Counted from the stretch's first letter, positions 8,677 to 18,784 are shown. The stretch is DNA of 64,000 nucleotides from Pedobacter sp. W3I1 (GCF_030816015.1 NZ_JAUSXN010000001.1:4030001-4094000), one strand, 5' to 3'. Notes: generated by a model not told the origin, from the sequence alone. A program made the numbers and translations.

Positions 8677-8773
8677 GGTTCTGCTGTTGTTTAAATTAAA
8701 GATTGATTAGAATAAAACAAAGTTAACAGCAATATGCACTGCAAGCAGGGTGTAAAATAGACATTGTAGCGGG

Positions 8774-8804
8774 TTGATTTGGACAGTTTTAAACTTTATC
8801 TTTA
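8774..8804 (+). promoter_or_regulatory. Possible promoter of the GlxA-like gene
   Basis: TTGA at 8774-8777, a 19-base spacer and TATCTTTA at 8797-8804 approximate the Bacteroidota TTTG-N19-TAnnTTTG pattern, with one mismatch in each element. Confidence 0.4.
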
Positions 8805-8852
8805 CTACAGAAAATTAGCAGATTGATGCTAAACCAATATAAAACCATTAAG

Positions 8853-9833
8853 ATGAAACATATTACCATCCTTGTACCCGACGGACCGAATAACTTAAGT
8901 AGCATTGTTGGTTCATATAAAATACTAAGCAGGGCTAATGCGTATTGGCAGGAAAGCGGCAAAACACAGCTATTCAAAATTGAGCTGGCAGGTATTTCTA
9001 CAGTGGTTGATTTTTATGAGGGTTTATTTTCGGTGAAACCACACAAACATATTTCATCCATCAACAAAACCGACCTGGTGATTATCCCCTCCTTAAACCA
9101 CAACTATCAGCAAGCCATGGAAGGGAACAAAGAACTAATTGGGTGGATTGCGGCGCAATATAAAAATGGTGCCGAAATAGCGAGTGTTTGTACCGGTGCA
9201 TACTTATTGGCGTCAACTGGTTTATTAGACGGCAAAACCTGTTCTACCCACTGGATTGTAGCTGATCATTTCAGCAAAATGTTTCCTAAAGTAGATTTAC
9301 AGCCTGATAAACTGATTACTGACGAAAATGGTATTTATACCAATGGCGGGGCTTATTCTTTTTTAAATCTACTCCTGTATCTGGTAGAAAAATACTTTGA
9401 TAGGCAAACGGCTATCTTTTGCTCAAAGGTTTTCCAGATTGAGATGGACAGGCAAAGCCAATCGACCTTTATTATTTTTAAAGGACAAAAACAACATGGT
9501 GATGAAATGGTAAAAGAAGCACAATATTATATCGAAAACCATCTACAGCAAAAAATATCGATAGAAGATTTATCAACCAGGTTTGCAGTTGGCAGGAGAA
9601 GTTTTGATCGAAGATTCATCAAAGCAACCGGAAACACACCAATAGAATACTTGCAACGCGCTAAAATAGAATCGGCCAAAAAAGCCCTGGAAACCAGCAG
9701 AAAAACGGTTAACGAAGTCATGTATGAGGTAGGTTATGCAGATGTAAAAGCTTTCAGAGAAGTTTTTCGGAAAATAACCGGAGTCTCGCCGCTAGAATAC
9801 AGAAACCGGTACAACAAGGAAATGGCCATATAA
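8853..9833 (+). CDS. GlxA-family transcriptional regulator (DJ-1/PfpI + AraC HTH)
   Basis: A 326-residue regulator. It has an N-terminal DJ-1/PfpI class I glutamine-amidotransferase-like sensor domain (about 1-195, with the nucleophile-elbow-like C113 in SVCTGAYLLA) and a C-terminal AraC pair of helix-turn-helix motifs (about 225-320, ISIEDLSTRFAVGRRSFDRRF and VNEVMYEVGYADVKAFREVF). Members sense amines or other small molecules; the ligand here is unknown. The ATG at 8853 opens directly into the DJ-1 strand MKHITILVPDG. An ATG at 8826 and a TTG at 8823 are in frame but add residues outside the fold. It diverges from the SRPBCC gene, a possible target. Confidence 0.88.
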   Translation: MKHITILVPDGPNNLSSIVGSYKILSRANAYWQESGKTQLFKIELAGISTVVDFYEGLFSVKPHKHISSINKTDLVIIPSLNHNYQQAMEGNKELIGWIAAQYKNGAEIASVCTGAYLLASTGLLDGKTCSTHWIVADHFSKMFPKVDLQPDKLITDENGIYTNGGAYSFLNLLLYLVEKYFDRQTAIFCSKVFQIEMDRQSQSTFIIFKGQKQHGDEMVKEAQYYIENHLQQKISIEDLSTRFAVGRRSFDRRFIKATGNTPIEYLQRAKIESAKKALETSRKTVNEVMYEVGYADVKAFREVFRKITGVSPLEYRNRYNKEMAI

Positions 9834-10775
9834 ATTTCTATATCGGCATATTGAACATATAGTTTTTCCCATAAAGTCTACCAGATCCATTTTACCAGGT
9901 TTTGCTATTTTTTCAACCAGTCATGCTTGCTGTAAGGCAAAACAACCTGACATGAAAGAAACAGGCGATTTTTTGATCGCTAACTTTAATTGTTGCATTG
10001 TACCTGATAACTTGAAGGCGACAGACCTACATTCCGATTAAAAGGTCTGCTAAAAGAAGTTAGATATGCCTCCTTGGGACTATTATTTTATGTAGTATCA
10101 AAAAGATTATCCCGAGAAGCTAAGCCTGAAGAGCTGATCGAAACATCGGAACGGCTAGTCTGCCCTGGAACAGGTGGTCACTTAAAGCGAAATGGGGTAA
10201 CAGTTTAAACACTTCTTCCTTAAACTTATTTCTATTCACTTTTATCTTATTTTTTCCGGCCGATGTATATAGGAGAACCAGGCTGATATGCAGCATTTAG
10301 GATCATATTAAAATAGTTTCAGTTTCGAGAATTTTTCTCATCAATTTTTCTCTTTTCTCTACAGATTTAATTGTTTTCAAGAAACGATGAATGCAGTTTG
10401 CTTTTTTAATCAAGCAAAGCCTAAATATCTAATGGGCTTTGCAGCAGCTTAAATTCAATAATATATATTAAGTGGACTGGGATTAATTATCCAGTAAACT
10501 AATACCAACTAAGGCATTATCAATGAGCAATACATGATTCTTGAAAACCCCATCGGTCGTTTTCTTGATGTTGTTGCAATTGCTTTCTGTCAGATAACTT
10601 AGGAACTCGGATAATATTTTTTGGCATATCCCTTTGACCGCTCTGCTCAAAGTTCAATATCCGGAGCTATTCGCTGAAACACTTCTGTGATTTAACAAAC
10701 TTTATGAATTTTTACTACAAATAAGATTGCTATATTTGTAATATCAATACCTTTTTAGGTTAAAGCACTACTGAT
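9834..10775. other. Gene-free stretch, apparently decayed
   Basis: About 940 bases without a credible reading frame. Short open stretches occur, for example a 28-codon frame near 9951 and broken frames on the minus strand at 10500-10680, but none matches a family I recognise. The position between an intact regulator and a broken XRE gene suggests remnants of accessory DNA. No RNA gene or repeat was seen. Confidence 0.4.
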
Positions 10776-11079
10776 ATGATTTTTGGAAGCCGTTTAACAG
10801 CGATCCGTAAGGATCATAAGATATCGCAAGGCGAACTTGCTCAAAGGCCAGCAATACACTCAAACTTACTCGGAAGATATGAACGTGAAGAAGCCACACC
10901 CTGTGTAGAAATGGGATGAAGATTGCCGACGTTAGGTGTTTCGCTTGATTTTATGGTAGGTAAAACAGATGTTGAACTCGACAAAGTGATAAACCATACA
11001 AAAACTACCCAAGGAACATGTCATGTATTCCCTAGATGGACTGATACAGCATGCTAAGACAAGGATTGCTTATAAATAA
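10776..11079 (+). pseudogene. Broken XRE-family regulator
   Basis: The first 45 or so codons from ATG 10776 read as an XRE helix-turn-helix (SRLTAIRKDHKISQGELAQ, then LLGRYEREEATPCVEMG) and stop at a TGA. A second piece at 10932-10995 in the same phase reads LGVSLDFMVGKTDVELDKV. The last piece, 10999-11079 in another phase, reads QKLPKEHVMYSLDGLIQHAK and ends in AYK-stop. Order and spacing match one small repressor damaged by a premature stop and at least one frameshift, with some bases missing around 10925. It is probably non-functional, and it lies 14 bases before the next gene. Confidence 0.75.
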
Positions 11080-11093
11080 TTTGCCCGTTACAA

Positions 11094-11702
11094 ATGCTTG
11101 AGCGAATATTTAAAAAGAAAAAGCCAGAAGATATTTTCTGGAATTGGTTTTCAAAAAAGGCTGATTTATATTTTCATTTTGAACGGAATCGAGATGTCCT
11201 ATTCTCTAAGCTAAAGGCAGAGCTGGAAAAGATTCATCCTGATCTTACGTTTGAGTTTAGTCCTGTTTTTGAAGATGGAACCAGAGAACTCGTAATTTCT
11301 GCAGATGGCATTAAAAGTATATTTCCGATTGTAATCAAATTGGTAAAACAAGCTCCAATCCTACAAAAATGGAAGATTATTGCCTTTCGGCAACCTCATA
11401 AAGAAGTTACGCAAATAAACTATCAAGACCTTACGATAAACCTTAAGGATGTCTTTTTCAGATATTCAAAAGACAAAGGACAAGTAGGCCTTGAATTAAA
11501 TATCAGAGGCTTTTATGAGTCGCCAGAATGGACTGCCGGCATCTTTATCTTATTAGATAATGTAATAGGTGAATATCACACAGAAATGAGTTTGAGCCAT
11601 ATCTATAAAAAGCAATTAGATGAAACTGAGGTCAATAATTTATTTCCAATTGAAAATTTGCCACAAATCATTCAGGATTATCATTTGGAGTTAAATAATT
11701 AA
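11094..11702 (+). CDS. Hypothetical protein next to toxin locus
   Basis: A 202-residue, probably cytosolic protein without signal peptide or membrane segment. I do not recognise the family with certainty. It is rich in aromatic and charged residues (EDIFWNWFSKKADLYFHF, then KWKIIAFRQPHKEV), with a predicted mixed alpha/beta fold. It has the size and style of immunity-type or DUF695-like proteins. It converges on the immunity gene of the RHS operon, and the two stop codons share the palindrome TTAA at 11699-11702. A role as an orphan immunity or accessory factor is only a guess from position. Confidence 0.65.
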   Translation: MLERIFKKKKPEDIFWNWFSKKADLYFHFERNRDVLFSKLKAELEKIHPDLTFEFSPVFEDGTRELVISADGIKSIFPIVIKLVKQAPILQKWKIIAFRQPHKEVTQINYQDLTINLKDVFFRYSKDKGQVGLELNIRGFYESPEWTAGIFILLDNVIGEYHTEMSLSHIYKKQLDETEVNNLFPIENLPQIIQDYHLELNN

Positions 11703-12148
11703 CCCCATTTCTCTAAGTTCCAATCAGCAACTAGATTTTCAACCAGTAAAGTGTCATTCCAAATTCCCCAGGGTGATAATTGCTTTTGTTCAGAGTTTAG
11801 ACTTTTAACCAGCTGCCTTTGCCACGTATCCGTATTAATGATATGCCATCCTAAAAACTCCCCCTTCACAATATGCTCTGTACGCATATACTTTGGTTTT
11901 TCGAACTTGAAAAGATAAGAACCAACTTTCTCTACTATCTTTTGCTTATTAGCTGCCGCCAGTGGAAAGTATATCATATATCTTTCTTTAGAACCAGCCA
12001 ACTTATCAAAGTTGGCTGGTCGCTCGCAATGCAATCCAGGCAGAACCCTTACTAAATCTCCTATTGTAGGATCTTTATAAATATAGTGCAAGTAAGCCTT
12101 TCCTTTTGGAGTATTGATTTCAAAAATATCCCCTATTTTATTCCTCAT
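11699..12148 (-). CDS. Imm26-like immunity protein
   Basis: A 149-residue protein opening with NKIGDIFEINTPKGKAYLHY and continuing with GDLVRVLPGL, a pattern typical of the Imm26 family of polymorphic-toxin immunity proteins (all-beta, cytosolic). Its ATG shares one base with the stop of the RHS toxin gene (TAATG at 12150-12146), which is the usual placement of a cognate immunity gene and implies coupled translation. It should bind and block the GIY-YIG tip of that toxin. The family assignment rests on the N-terminal motif and the position. It ends in the overlap with the converging unknown gene. Confidence 0.72.
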   Translation of the reverse strand: MRNKIGDIFEINTPKGKAYLHYIYKDPTIGDLVRVLPGLHCERPANFDKLAGSKERYMIYFPLAAANKQKIVEKVGSYLFKFEKPKYMRTEHIVKGEFLGWHIINTDTWQRQLVKSLNSEQKQLSPWGIWNDTLLVENLVADWNLEKWG

Positions 12149-15100
12149 TATTTGTAACCAATCGATTTTAAAAGTTCATACCCTTTTTGTAATTGAGCCC
12201 CATACGAAGGATTGGAAGTAGAAATACTATTTATTTTATTAAGTAGCGTACCTCCATTCTTACCTAACCCGTGTATTTCAATTAAAGCTTGTTCTACGGC
12301 TCTTGCCTCTGTTCTTGATAACCCTTTCATCAGTGGCTCTATAATAATGCCTTTAGAAGCCAAATGTTGCGCAGCTCTTCTAGCAAGATTATTCGTAATA
12401 CCAACATATTGAGTTACACCCTCCTTTGTGACAGATGCATATACGGTAGTTCCGGTCTTGGTCGCTATAGTAACACCTGTTTTAGCCTCATAAGCAAATC
12501 CTGCAGTAAATAATTCCAATAAAGCCTGTCCAAATTTTGCAGCAGAAGTTCCATAATTACCATCAGAAAGATTATTTCCACTTTCTGCTGCTGCACCTAT
12601 TATTGGAATATTAAATGTCCAAGCCGGCCATCTCCATCCTTTTACTTCTACTTCTTTTAATTGTATAGGTTTAGGCTCCGGCTTAGGTGTGGGGTTTACT
12701 TTTTTTGTAGTGTCAGCCGCCATCCCGAATTCATCGATCATCAACACAGGATTGTTCATCGCATAATTGTATGGCGAAACATGCTCAAACTCATCTGCCA
12801 GCGGATCAATCACATTCCATCGGCCTATTACCGGGTCATAGAACCTAGCGCCGTAGTCGTACTGTCCCAACTCATCCTGCAACTCCTTGCCGTTATAAAG
12901 ATACTTATTATCTGCCGAACCCTGCATAGATGTGTTTCTTTTTCCAAAGGCATAATAATCATCTTTCTGCAAAGGCGATATAATGCCGTTCGCCACATCA
13001 AAGGTATAACGTACATTACCCAGGTGATCGCTCAGGTTATAATGGTAGGTATAAGTTCCGCTACCATTGTTCTGTGCCACACCTTCTTCGGTATGGATAA
13101 TATCAATAGTAGTGCCATCCGGCTTGTATTCTATGCCATCTATATAGTTCCTGACCGAACCATTGCTGTTCTTGGCCAGCTTGTTGCCTGTTGCATCATA
13201 CGTGTACGACAGGTTAACAGGTGTGCCTGTTATGCGCACTGCCGTTGCTGGGAGGTTGAGGTAATTATAGGTCAACCTGAAACCGTTCAGTCCATCCTTT
13301 GTAGCATTACCGTTTGCATCGTATTCATAGTCTTGTGTAGTTAGCCCACTTACACTCTGCAATCTATTGCTATTGCCTGAATTATAATAGTTATATGTTC
13401 TTGCCCCGCCGCCATCACGGTTAAGGCTTGCGATGTTCCCCATTACATCATAGGTCAATGATTCACTCATCGGTACACCCGCAACAGTCGCTGCCGTTTC
13501 CAACCTATTCAGCTTATCGTAACCATAGTTGAAAATGTTTGCAGTAGGGTTAAGGGTATTTGTCCAGTCCCAGTACTGTTTGGTGATGTTACCATTATAG
13601 CCCTGAGCAACACCATCTTCGTAATCGAGCTTCAAACTAAACTGATCGGAAGTGCTGTTTTTCATCCAGCCACGCTCGTTGTAAGCAAAGGTAGTAGCCT
13701 GTGTATCGTTGTGCAGGTTTTTCTTATTTAACTGCCCGATCTCGTTGTATCCCAAATGGTTCAGTGCCACCTCTCCCTGGTGGTTGATGTTCTCAAAAGT
13801 AGCCAGCTTTCTGCCCATGTGGTCGTACTCAAAACGGTAGGCTATCGTTGTTGTCGTTCCGTTTGCAGTATGTGTGCGGGTACTGGTGGTTAGCTCTCCA
13901 ACAAAACTGTAGGTATTGTCTACCACATCGCTGCCGTTCAGCTGGTGGTTGCTCTTACTCTGTACCACACGCCCTTCCAGATCGTAATAGTTTACCGTTA
14001 GCAGCATGGCGCCGGTGCCCAAATTCTTTACCTTGCTACCGGTAAGCAGGCTTTTGGTCCGCGCTGCAGGGGCCTGATTGCCTGTAGGTTGGCCAAAACT
14101 ATCTGGAAAATCGTAGTCATCATAATAGTTAGCGGTAAGGAAAACGATATTGAGGTTATCTTCTCCAGCTGAAGGGTGTGTATTCCTTGTATAGCCTTCA
14201 AGGTTAACAGTTGTCCGTTCTTCCCACTGTGCAGCGACCCCGTCATTATAATTCTGCATGCCAATACGGCCGATACCCTGACCGTTCTCCACGCCTGTAA
14301 GTACTACTCTGCCAAAAGCATCGTATTTGATCCAGCTCCACTGGCTCACCGCCCTCTGGTTGGCATCCTGTATGTGCGTAACCTGATCGAGCTTATTGTA
14401 CACCATAAACTCCCAGCCCTTGCCCGGTATTTTTTTCTCAACCAGTCTTTTGCGGCCATCATAATGGTAGCCGTAAATAAATTGATCGAACACCGGCAGT
14501 GTTTCATCAAAGTTGCTCAATACAGCCTGCCCGTTCTCGTTCACTGCCGGGGGCAGCACATAACGCAGGTTGCCAAGGTCATCATAAACATAATAGGTAG
14601 ATAAGCTTTTGCCATCTGTTTCCCATACCCGTTTGAGTATTACACGTCCTTCAAAATCTTTAAATTCTTCTGTTGTGCCTGCTTTTATATCAGTTAGCTT
14701 CCAGTTCTCATCCTTACTGATGGTTTTATATAGTTTACCAGGCCCGTAAACCGTTGCTGCTGCGCCATTATCGGAACCATTGATTATCCATAGCTTCACC
14801 TCGTTTTCAAGGTTTGTGCCGTATTCTGCCTTTACGGTATGGCCTGCGCTGATCTGCCAGACCTCGCCCGGAGCACCCTGCTGTTGTACACGGTTCAGGG
14901 GCGAAGCCTCGAAAACCGTTTCGGCAAAGGGATAATCTGTAGCTTTTATCCCAGCTACCGCTGGCAAATGGAAAAAGTTAAATTGATCTGCGATTGCTGC
15001 ATCACGGAAGCTCCCTGTAGTACCGGTCTGCGCTGCATAAGGTTGATATTTGAATTTTTCCCTTCCAAAGGCATCATAGGCTATAGGCTGTACAATATCC

Positions 15101-15483
15101 TTGAAACCGGGACTGCCCTGAACCTGTACCGTCTGTAAAGGTCTGCCCAATCCATCGAAATACTGGATCGTTTCGTTTACATCGCAAATGCTACGACCCG
15201 AAAGATTGTTCGGGTCTATGCCCGACTGTTTGAATATCTTCGTACTTATATAGTTTTGGCTACTGCTCGCCGCCGATACAAAGGGCATGCAGTTTACATA
15301 GCTTAACCCTGTGGTAAAAATGTGAACAGGACCAGTAGTATGAAAACCATCGCTCAGCGTTACACTCAACGGCGCACTGATTTCGCTTTCGCCATTATAA
15401 ACCGATACAACCTTTTGGCCAGAAGAGCGGCTGCATAACAATAGTAATGCCGCAGCGCAAAAATATTTTAGATGTTGTTTCAT
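12148..15483 (-). CDS. RHS polymorphic toxin with GIY-YIG nuclease tip
   Basis: A 1111-residue secreted RHS protein. It has a signal peptide (about 1-22), a DUF6443-like N-terminal region (about 60-170), many YD/RHS repeats (about 200-820), and the RHS-associated core KYLYNGKELQDELG through GARFYDPVIGRWNVIDPLA and NYAMNNP (about 850-925). A Pro-rich linker follows, then a variable tip. The last ~100 residues look like a GIY-YIG endonuclease: VY at 1014-1015, YVGIT from Y1026, paired arginines R1035/R1036, glutamates E1064/E1069 and N1082. The RHS shell would encapsulate the toxic tip until delivery to a competing cell. The tip-coding DNA is AT-richer than the core (19 of 60 G+C at 12181 against 32 of 60 at 14341), as expected for an exchanged tip. 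The immunity gene follows with a one-base overlap. Confidence 0.85.
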   Translation of the reverse strand: MKQHLKYFCAAALLLLCSRSSGQKVVSVYNGESEISAPLSVTLSDGFHTTGPVHIFTTGLSYVNCMPFVSAASSSQNYISTKIFKQSGIDPNNLSGRSICDVNETIQYFDGLGRPLQTVQVQGSPGFKDIVQPIAYDAFGREKFKYQPYAAQTGTTGSFRDAAIADQFNFFHLPAVAGIKATDYPFAETVFEASPLNRVQQQGAPGEVWQISAGHTVKAEYGTNLENEVKLWIINGSDNGAAATVYGPGKLYKTISKDENWKLTDIKAGTTEEFKDFEGRVILKRVWETDGKSLSTYYVYDDLGNLRYVLPPAVNENGQAVLSNFDETLPVFDQFIYGYHYDGRKRLVEKKIPGKGWEFMVYNKLDQVTHIQDANQRAVSQWSWIKYDAFGRVVLTGVENGQGIGRIGMQNYNDGVAAQWEERTTVNLEGYTRNTHPSAGEDNLNIVFLTANYYDDYDFPDSFGQPTGNQAPAARTKSLLTGSKVKNLGTGAMLLTVNYYDLEGRVVQSKSNHQLNGSDVVDNTYSFVGELTTSTRTHTANGTTTTIAYRFEYDHMGRKLATFENINHQGEVALNHLGYNEIGQLNKKNLHNDTQATTFAYNERGWMKNSTSDQFSLKLDYEDGVAQGYNGNITKQYWDWTNTLNPTANIFNYGYDKLNRLETAATVAGVPMSESLTYDVMGNIASLNRDGGGARTYNYYNSGNSNRLQSVSGLTTQDYEYDANGNATKDGLNGFRLTYNYLNLPATAVRITGTPVNLSYTYDATGNKLAKNSNGSVRNYIDGIEYKPDGTTIDIIHTEEGVAQNNGSGTYTYHYNLSDHLGNVRYTFDVANGIISPLQKDDYYAFGKRNTSMQGSADNKYLYNGKELQDELGQYDYGARFYDPVIGRWNVIDPLADEFEHVSPYNYAMNNPVLMIDEFGMAADTTKKVNPTPKPEPKPIQLKEVEVKGWRWPAWTFNIPIIGAAAESGNNLSDGNYGTSAAKFGQALLELFTAGFAYEAKTGVTIATKTGTTVYASVTKEGVTQYVGITNNLARRAAQHLASKGIIIEPLMKGLSRTEARAVEQALIEIHGLGKNGGTLLNKINSISTSNPSYGAQLQKGYELLKSIGYK

Positions 15484-15490
15484 GGAGGCG

Positions 15491-18400
15491 TTAGTTTTTA
15501 TAGTGGTAGTCGTTCTGTTTTAAAACATTGCCGTTTTGATCCTTAACCGTTTTTAAGCGTTGGAAGGCATCGTATTCATAGGTAGTAGTCATCCCCTTGG
15601 CATCGGTCATACTCGTCATACCGACTAACGGTCTGTAGGTGTAAGTGGTGATCTGGGCATCTTTAAGTAAAGAGAAATTTCTCAGCTGGTAGATGAAATC
15701 TTTAACCTGCTGATCGGTTGGATTGGAATCCGCAAAACTACTTACAGCTGTTGATCCTCCAAGAACCGATTCAACTGTAGCATAATCGGCGTTCTTGATC
15801 TCAGCCACTGGGTATTGTGAATTATAACTCCATAAATAAACACTTTTAGGCCCCAAGGATGTTTGCACTTCCAATAAATTACCACCGGTACTATATTTAT
15901 TATAATTTATCCTTTGCTGGTACCTTGAATCCATAAGATAGGAACTGCCGCCCGTAAAATTGGGGAGCTGCCCTATTACATAATTAGAAAACTTAAATGA
16001 GGATAATTGGATTGGGGAATCCGTTTCGAGCTGGTAAACTTTATTCGGCAAAGCTGCCCCAAGGTGGGTATACTCAGTAATGTTCCCTCCCAGAATTTTT
16101 AAACCGTTTGCATCTTCTTCATAGGACACCTCTTCTATCGGCAATGCAATCTGATGGTTGTTTTTCATATTATCAATAAAAGGCGTACCCGAACTGTAGT
16201 CTTGGGCGAAGGTCTTTAACGATACAATTGTTTTTCCTGTACTGTTACTGATTGACGACCTTGTCATTTGAAGATGGACCGGATTATCATAGTAATATTT
16301 TTTCAGAACTGAAGAGATGTTACCATTGTCATCATATGTGTCTTCCCTTGTACCTGTCTGCTGGACCCATTCGGAACTATTTATAAATGGGCCGTAAATA
16401 ATCTCACTCCTTTGCGCTACATTTAAACCAGAGCTCCCATCATAACATGCGTTATAGAGTGCAAAGCTCGCTACATAACCCTGCTGTATATAATTGGGTA
16501 TAAAATCATAGGTATTTAAAATCTCCTTTTTAATTCTCCCGCTAGCATCCTTAATAATCTGGTTGAGCAGTAATCCCCTTTTGTAATCGAAACTGCTCGG
16601 TGGAGGAAATGGAAAGTTGGTACTCACCCAATCTCCTGGACTTATTGAAAAATAATTTTCTTCAAGTCCATTGCTACCATTATCGCCATTCAAAACAGTC
16701 ACTTTACCATATCCAATCGGACCACCGCTCGTTGTACCAAGAACTGTCTTGGAGTATGAGGTTCTGGCCAGATAATGGTCTGTTCTGTTTATATAGGTCT
16801 GACCGGGAGCAGGAATACAGGGATCTATTGTCAAGACCCTCATCACATAGGCATAATGTTCGTTTTTATAAGGAGCGGCACAGAATGCGTTTTCATAAAC
16901 AAACTTCTTTTTACTGAGTACCTGATTATTCTCAGAAGCTATTATTTCCTTGATCCTCACTCCGCCCACAAGTCTGTCAACTGGATGTGGATCCCCTTCA
17001 GCAGTCCAGGATACGGTGGCCGTGCAATAGGTATTTGCCATATCAATGCTCCTTACACTAATGGTATAGTTACCTGCCTGTAATAAAAACAGATCTTCAT
17101 AACTGCCATCAACACTGGGAGCCCTATTGATAGTAGTTCCATTATCTAAGTTCTTGATACTTATAAGGACGTATAGCGGATCGTTTTCCTGTGGGTTTCG
17201 TACAAATGAATAGTATAATTTAACTTCTCCTCCCGTACTCTTATGGAAACTCATTACTTTTTCCGTACCCAGAGGATCGGTATTTAATAATGTCACTGTA
17301 GCCGATGCCTGTCCAATTTCGGTTATAAAATCGGGGTACGAATGCGGTTCATAGATAAATTTCGAACTTCCGCCGGTCGGGTAGTCTATCTGGGTCAAAA
17401 TTTCTGCTGAGGAGAAGGGGAAGTGGGCTTCCCTGTCAGCTGACAACTGGCCTGGTAGCAGACCCTGGACATACGGAAGTAAGGTCTGGTTATTTGCACC
17501 GTTGTAATATCCCCAATGGTCCTGGGCATAAGAACCTCTTACAGGCAATTTGGTTTCTGAGTAGGAAAACCCATATTGGTTTATTGTTTCTGAATGATCA
17601 GAAGAAATCTCATTAATATGATCGAGTGTAAGACGTGAACTTTCGCTATAACCATAGTTAAACGACAACTGCTTAACCACCTTCTGGGTAGAGGATTCAT
17701 AAACCTTTAAACTATCGAGGGCATAGCAGTATGTTAAATCTAATCTGGATGCCGGTTGAGGGACAAACTTTATGAGCTGGTTGCTGCTTTCTATCCTGGA
17801 TAAGCGGACACCGCTGATCCGCGACTCGCTCAGGTTGATTTCCTGAGGCTTTAGAGCCCCCAGTGTCTGCCTGGTATAATCGGTAAAGGATAATGTATTC
17901 GATGTTGTATAATCTTCCGGTTCATAGTGGAGATTTATAACTTCGCCTGTAACCGAAACAATCCTTTTCAAAAACCATGACGAAACAAAGCCCGTACCAG
18001 AATAATAGTCATCGATGACGATCCCATTACTCATGTTCTGTGTACGTTCAACTGCACCGACCCCACCAAAATATAATTTAGTGCCATTTTCCAATTCGAC
18101 CTTCCACTCATCATTGGCTAAGAATACACCGTCATGATTTGGAGATAGGGATACTTTGATAGCACTTTTTGGCATGCTCTGAATATTGAAATTAGAGTCG
18201 ATAAAAAATTTGAAAGACTGTCCCAGGGCATTAAACATGAAAACATCGGGCTGAGAATCCAACGTCCCAAGGGCCTGATTATGGAATATTGTAAAATTTG
18301 ATATGTTATCATAAGCCCTATCCGGGTTTCTCAGCAGTGCCCTGGTGACAAAATAACCGTGACTGGGATTATCATCTGGCAGCCCCCTGACGGTCCTGGT

Positions 18401-18784
18401 AATTACCCCGCCGCAGTTCAATGTCCATCCTAGCCCTACCCATGATGCGTAATCATCTACCCTGTTGCCAGAAGCGTGGTAGCTCAAGGAGATTGGAACA
18501 GAAATATTTTTCTCCGATAACGTATACAAAGGTATGCTAATATTGGTTGTACCCGTATATAAGCTAACAGGCCATTCGGCATACTTACCTAAAGAAGCTG
18601 CTGTAGGCGATGGACCGATCACATTATTTTTTGGCATCAAATTGCCCGTCTGCGCGGATAAAGTCAGGCTGAAGAGAAAAAGAAAATAAAAAATCAAATA
18701 AATACTTTTCCAACCAATGAAAAATTCCCTGGGCAGACTTTTTCCGAAAAAAAAATGATAATTTTTGATGTCTATAGTTTTCAT
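15491..18784 (-). CDS. Large YD/RHS-repeat protein, partner of the toxin
   Basis: About 1097 residues, exported (hydrophobic signal segment SIYLIFYFLFLFSLTLSAQ). The N-terminal part resembles the leading domain of SpvB/TcC-like and RHS proteins (PVSLYTGTTNISIPLYTL, SYHASGNRVDDYASWVGLGW). The C-terminus holds RHS repeats (TYEYDAFQRLKTVKDQNG) but no toxin tip. It ends 7 bases before the RHS toxin gene on the same strand, so the two are one operon, a pairing common in this group of bacteria. It may form the first part of the shell or anchor it. The start is uncertain: ATG 18784 is preferred because it lies nearer the signal segment, while an ATG at 18886 adds 34 residues. Confidence 0.75.
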   Translation of the reverse strand: MKTIDIKNYHFFFGKSLPREFFIGWKSIYLIFYFLFLFSLTLSAQTGNLMPKNNVIGPSPTAASLGKYAEWPVSLYTGTTNISIPLYTLSEKNISVPISLSYHASGNRVDDYASWVGLGWTLNCGGVITRTVRGLPDDNPSHGYFVTRALLRNPDRAYDNISNFTIFHNQALGTLDSQPDVFMFNALGQSFKFFIDSNFNIQSMPKSAIKVSLSPNHDGVFLANDEWKVELENGTKLYFGGVGAVERTQNMSNGIVIDDYYSGTGFVSSWFLKRIVSVTGEVINLHYEPEDYTTSNTLSFTDYTRQTLGALKPQEINLSESRISGVRLSRIESSNQLIKFVPQPASRLDLTYCYALDSLKVYESSTQKVVKQLSFNYGYSESSRLTLDHINEISSDHSETINQYGFSYSETKLPVRGSYAQDHWGYYNGANNQTLLPYVQGLLPGQLSADREAHFPFSSAEILTQIDYPTGGSSKFIYEPHSYPDFITEIGQASATVTLLNTDPLGTEKVMSFHKSTGGEVKLYYSFVRNPQENDPLYVLISIKNLDNGTTINRAPSVDGSYEDLFLLQAGNYTISVRSIDMANTYCTATVSWTAEGDPHPVDRLVGGVRIKEIIASENNQVLSKKKFVYENAFCAAPYKNEHYAYVMRVLTIDPCIPAPGQTYINRTDHYLARTSYSKTVLGTTSGGPIGYGKVTVLNGDNGSNGLEENYFSISPGDWVSTNFPFPPPSSFDYKRGLLLNQIIKDASGRIKKEILNTYDFIPNYIQQGYVASFALYNACYDGSSGLNVAQRSEIIYGPFINSSEWVQQTGTREDTYDDNGNISSVLKKYYYDNPVHLQMTRSSISNSTGKTIVSLKTFAQDYSSGTPFIDNMKNNHQIALPIEEVSYEEDANGLKILGGNITEYTHLGAALPNKVYQLETDSPIQLSSFKFSNYVIGQLPNFTGGSSYLMDSRYQQRINYNKYSTGGNLLEVQTSLGPKSVYLWSYNSQYPVAEIKNADYATVESVLGGSTAVSSFADSNPTDQQVKDFIYQLRNFSLLKDAQITTYTYRPLVGMTSMTDAKGMTTTYEYDAFQRLKTVKDQNGNVLKQNDYHYKN

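Noticed and set aside
12661..13344. 227-residue ORF opposite the RHS toxin gene
   Set aside because: It is antisense to the repetitive, G+C-richer RHS core; such shadow frames are common there and it has no domain pattern.
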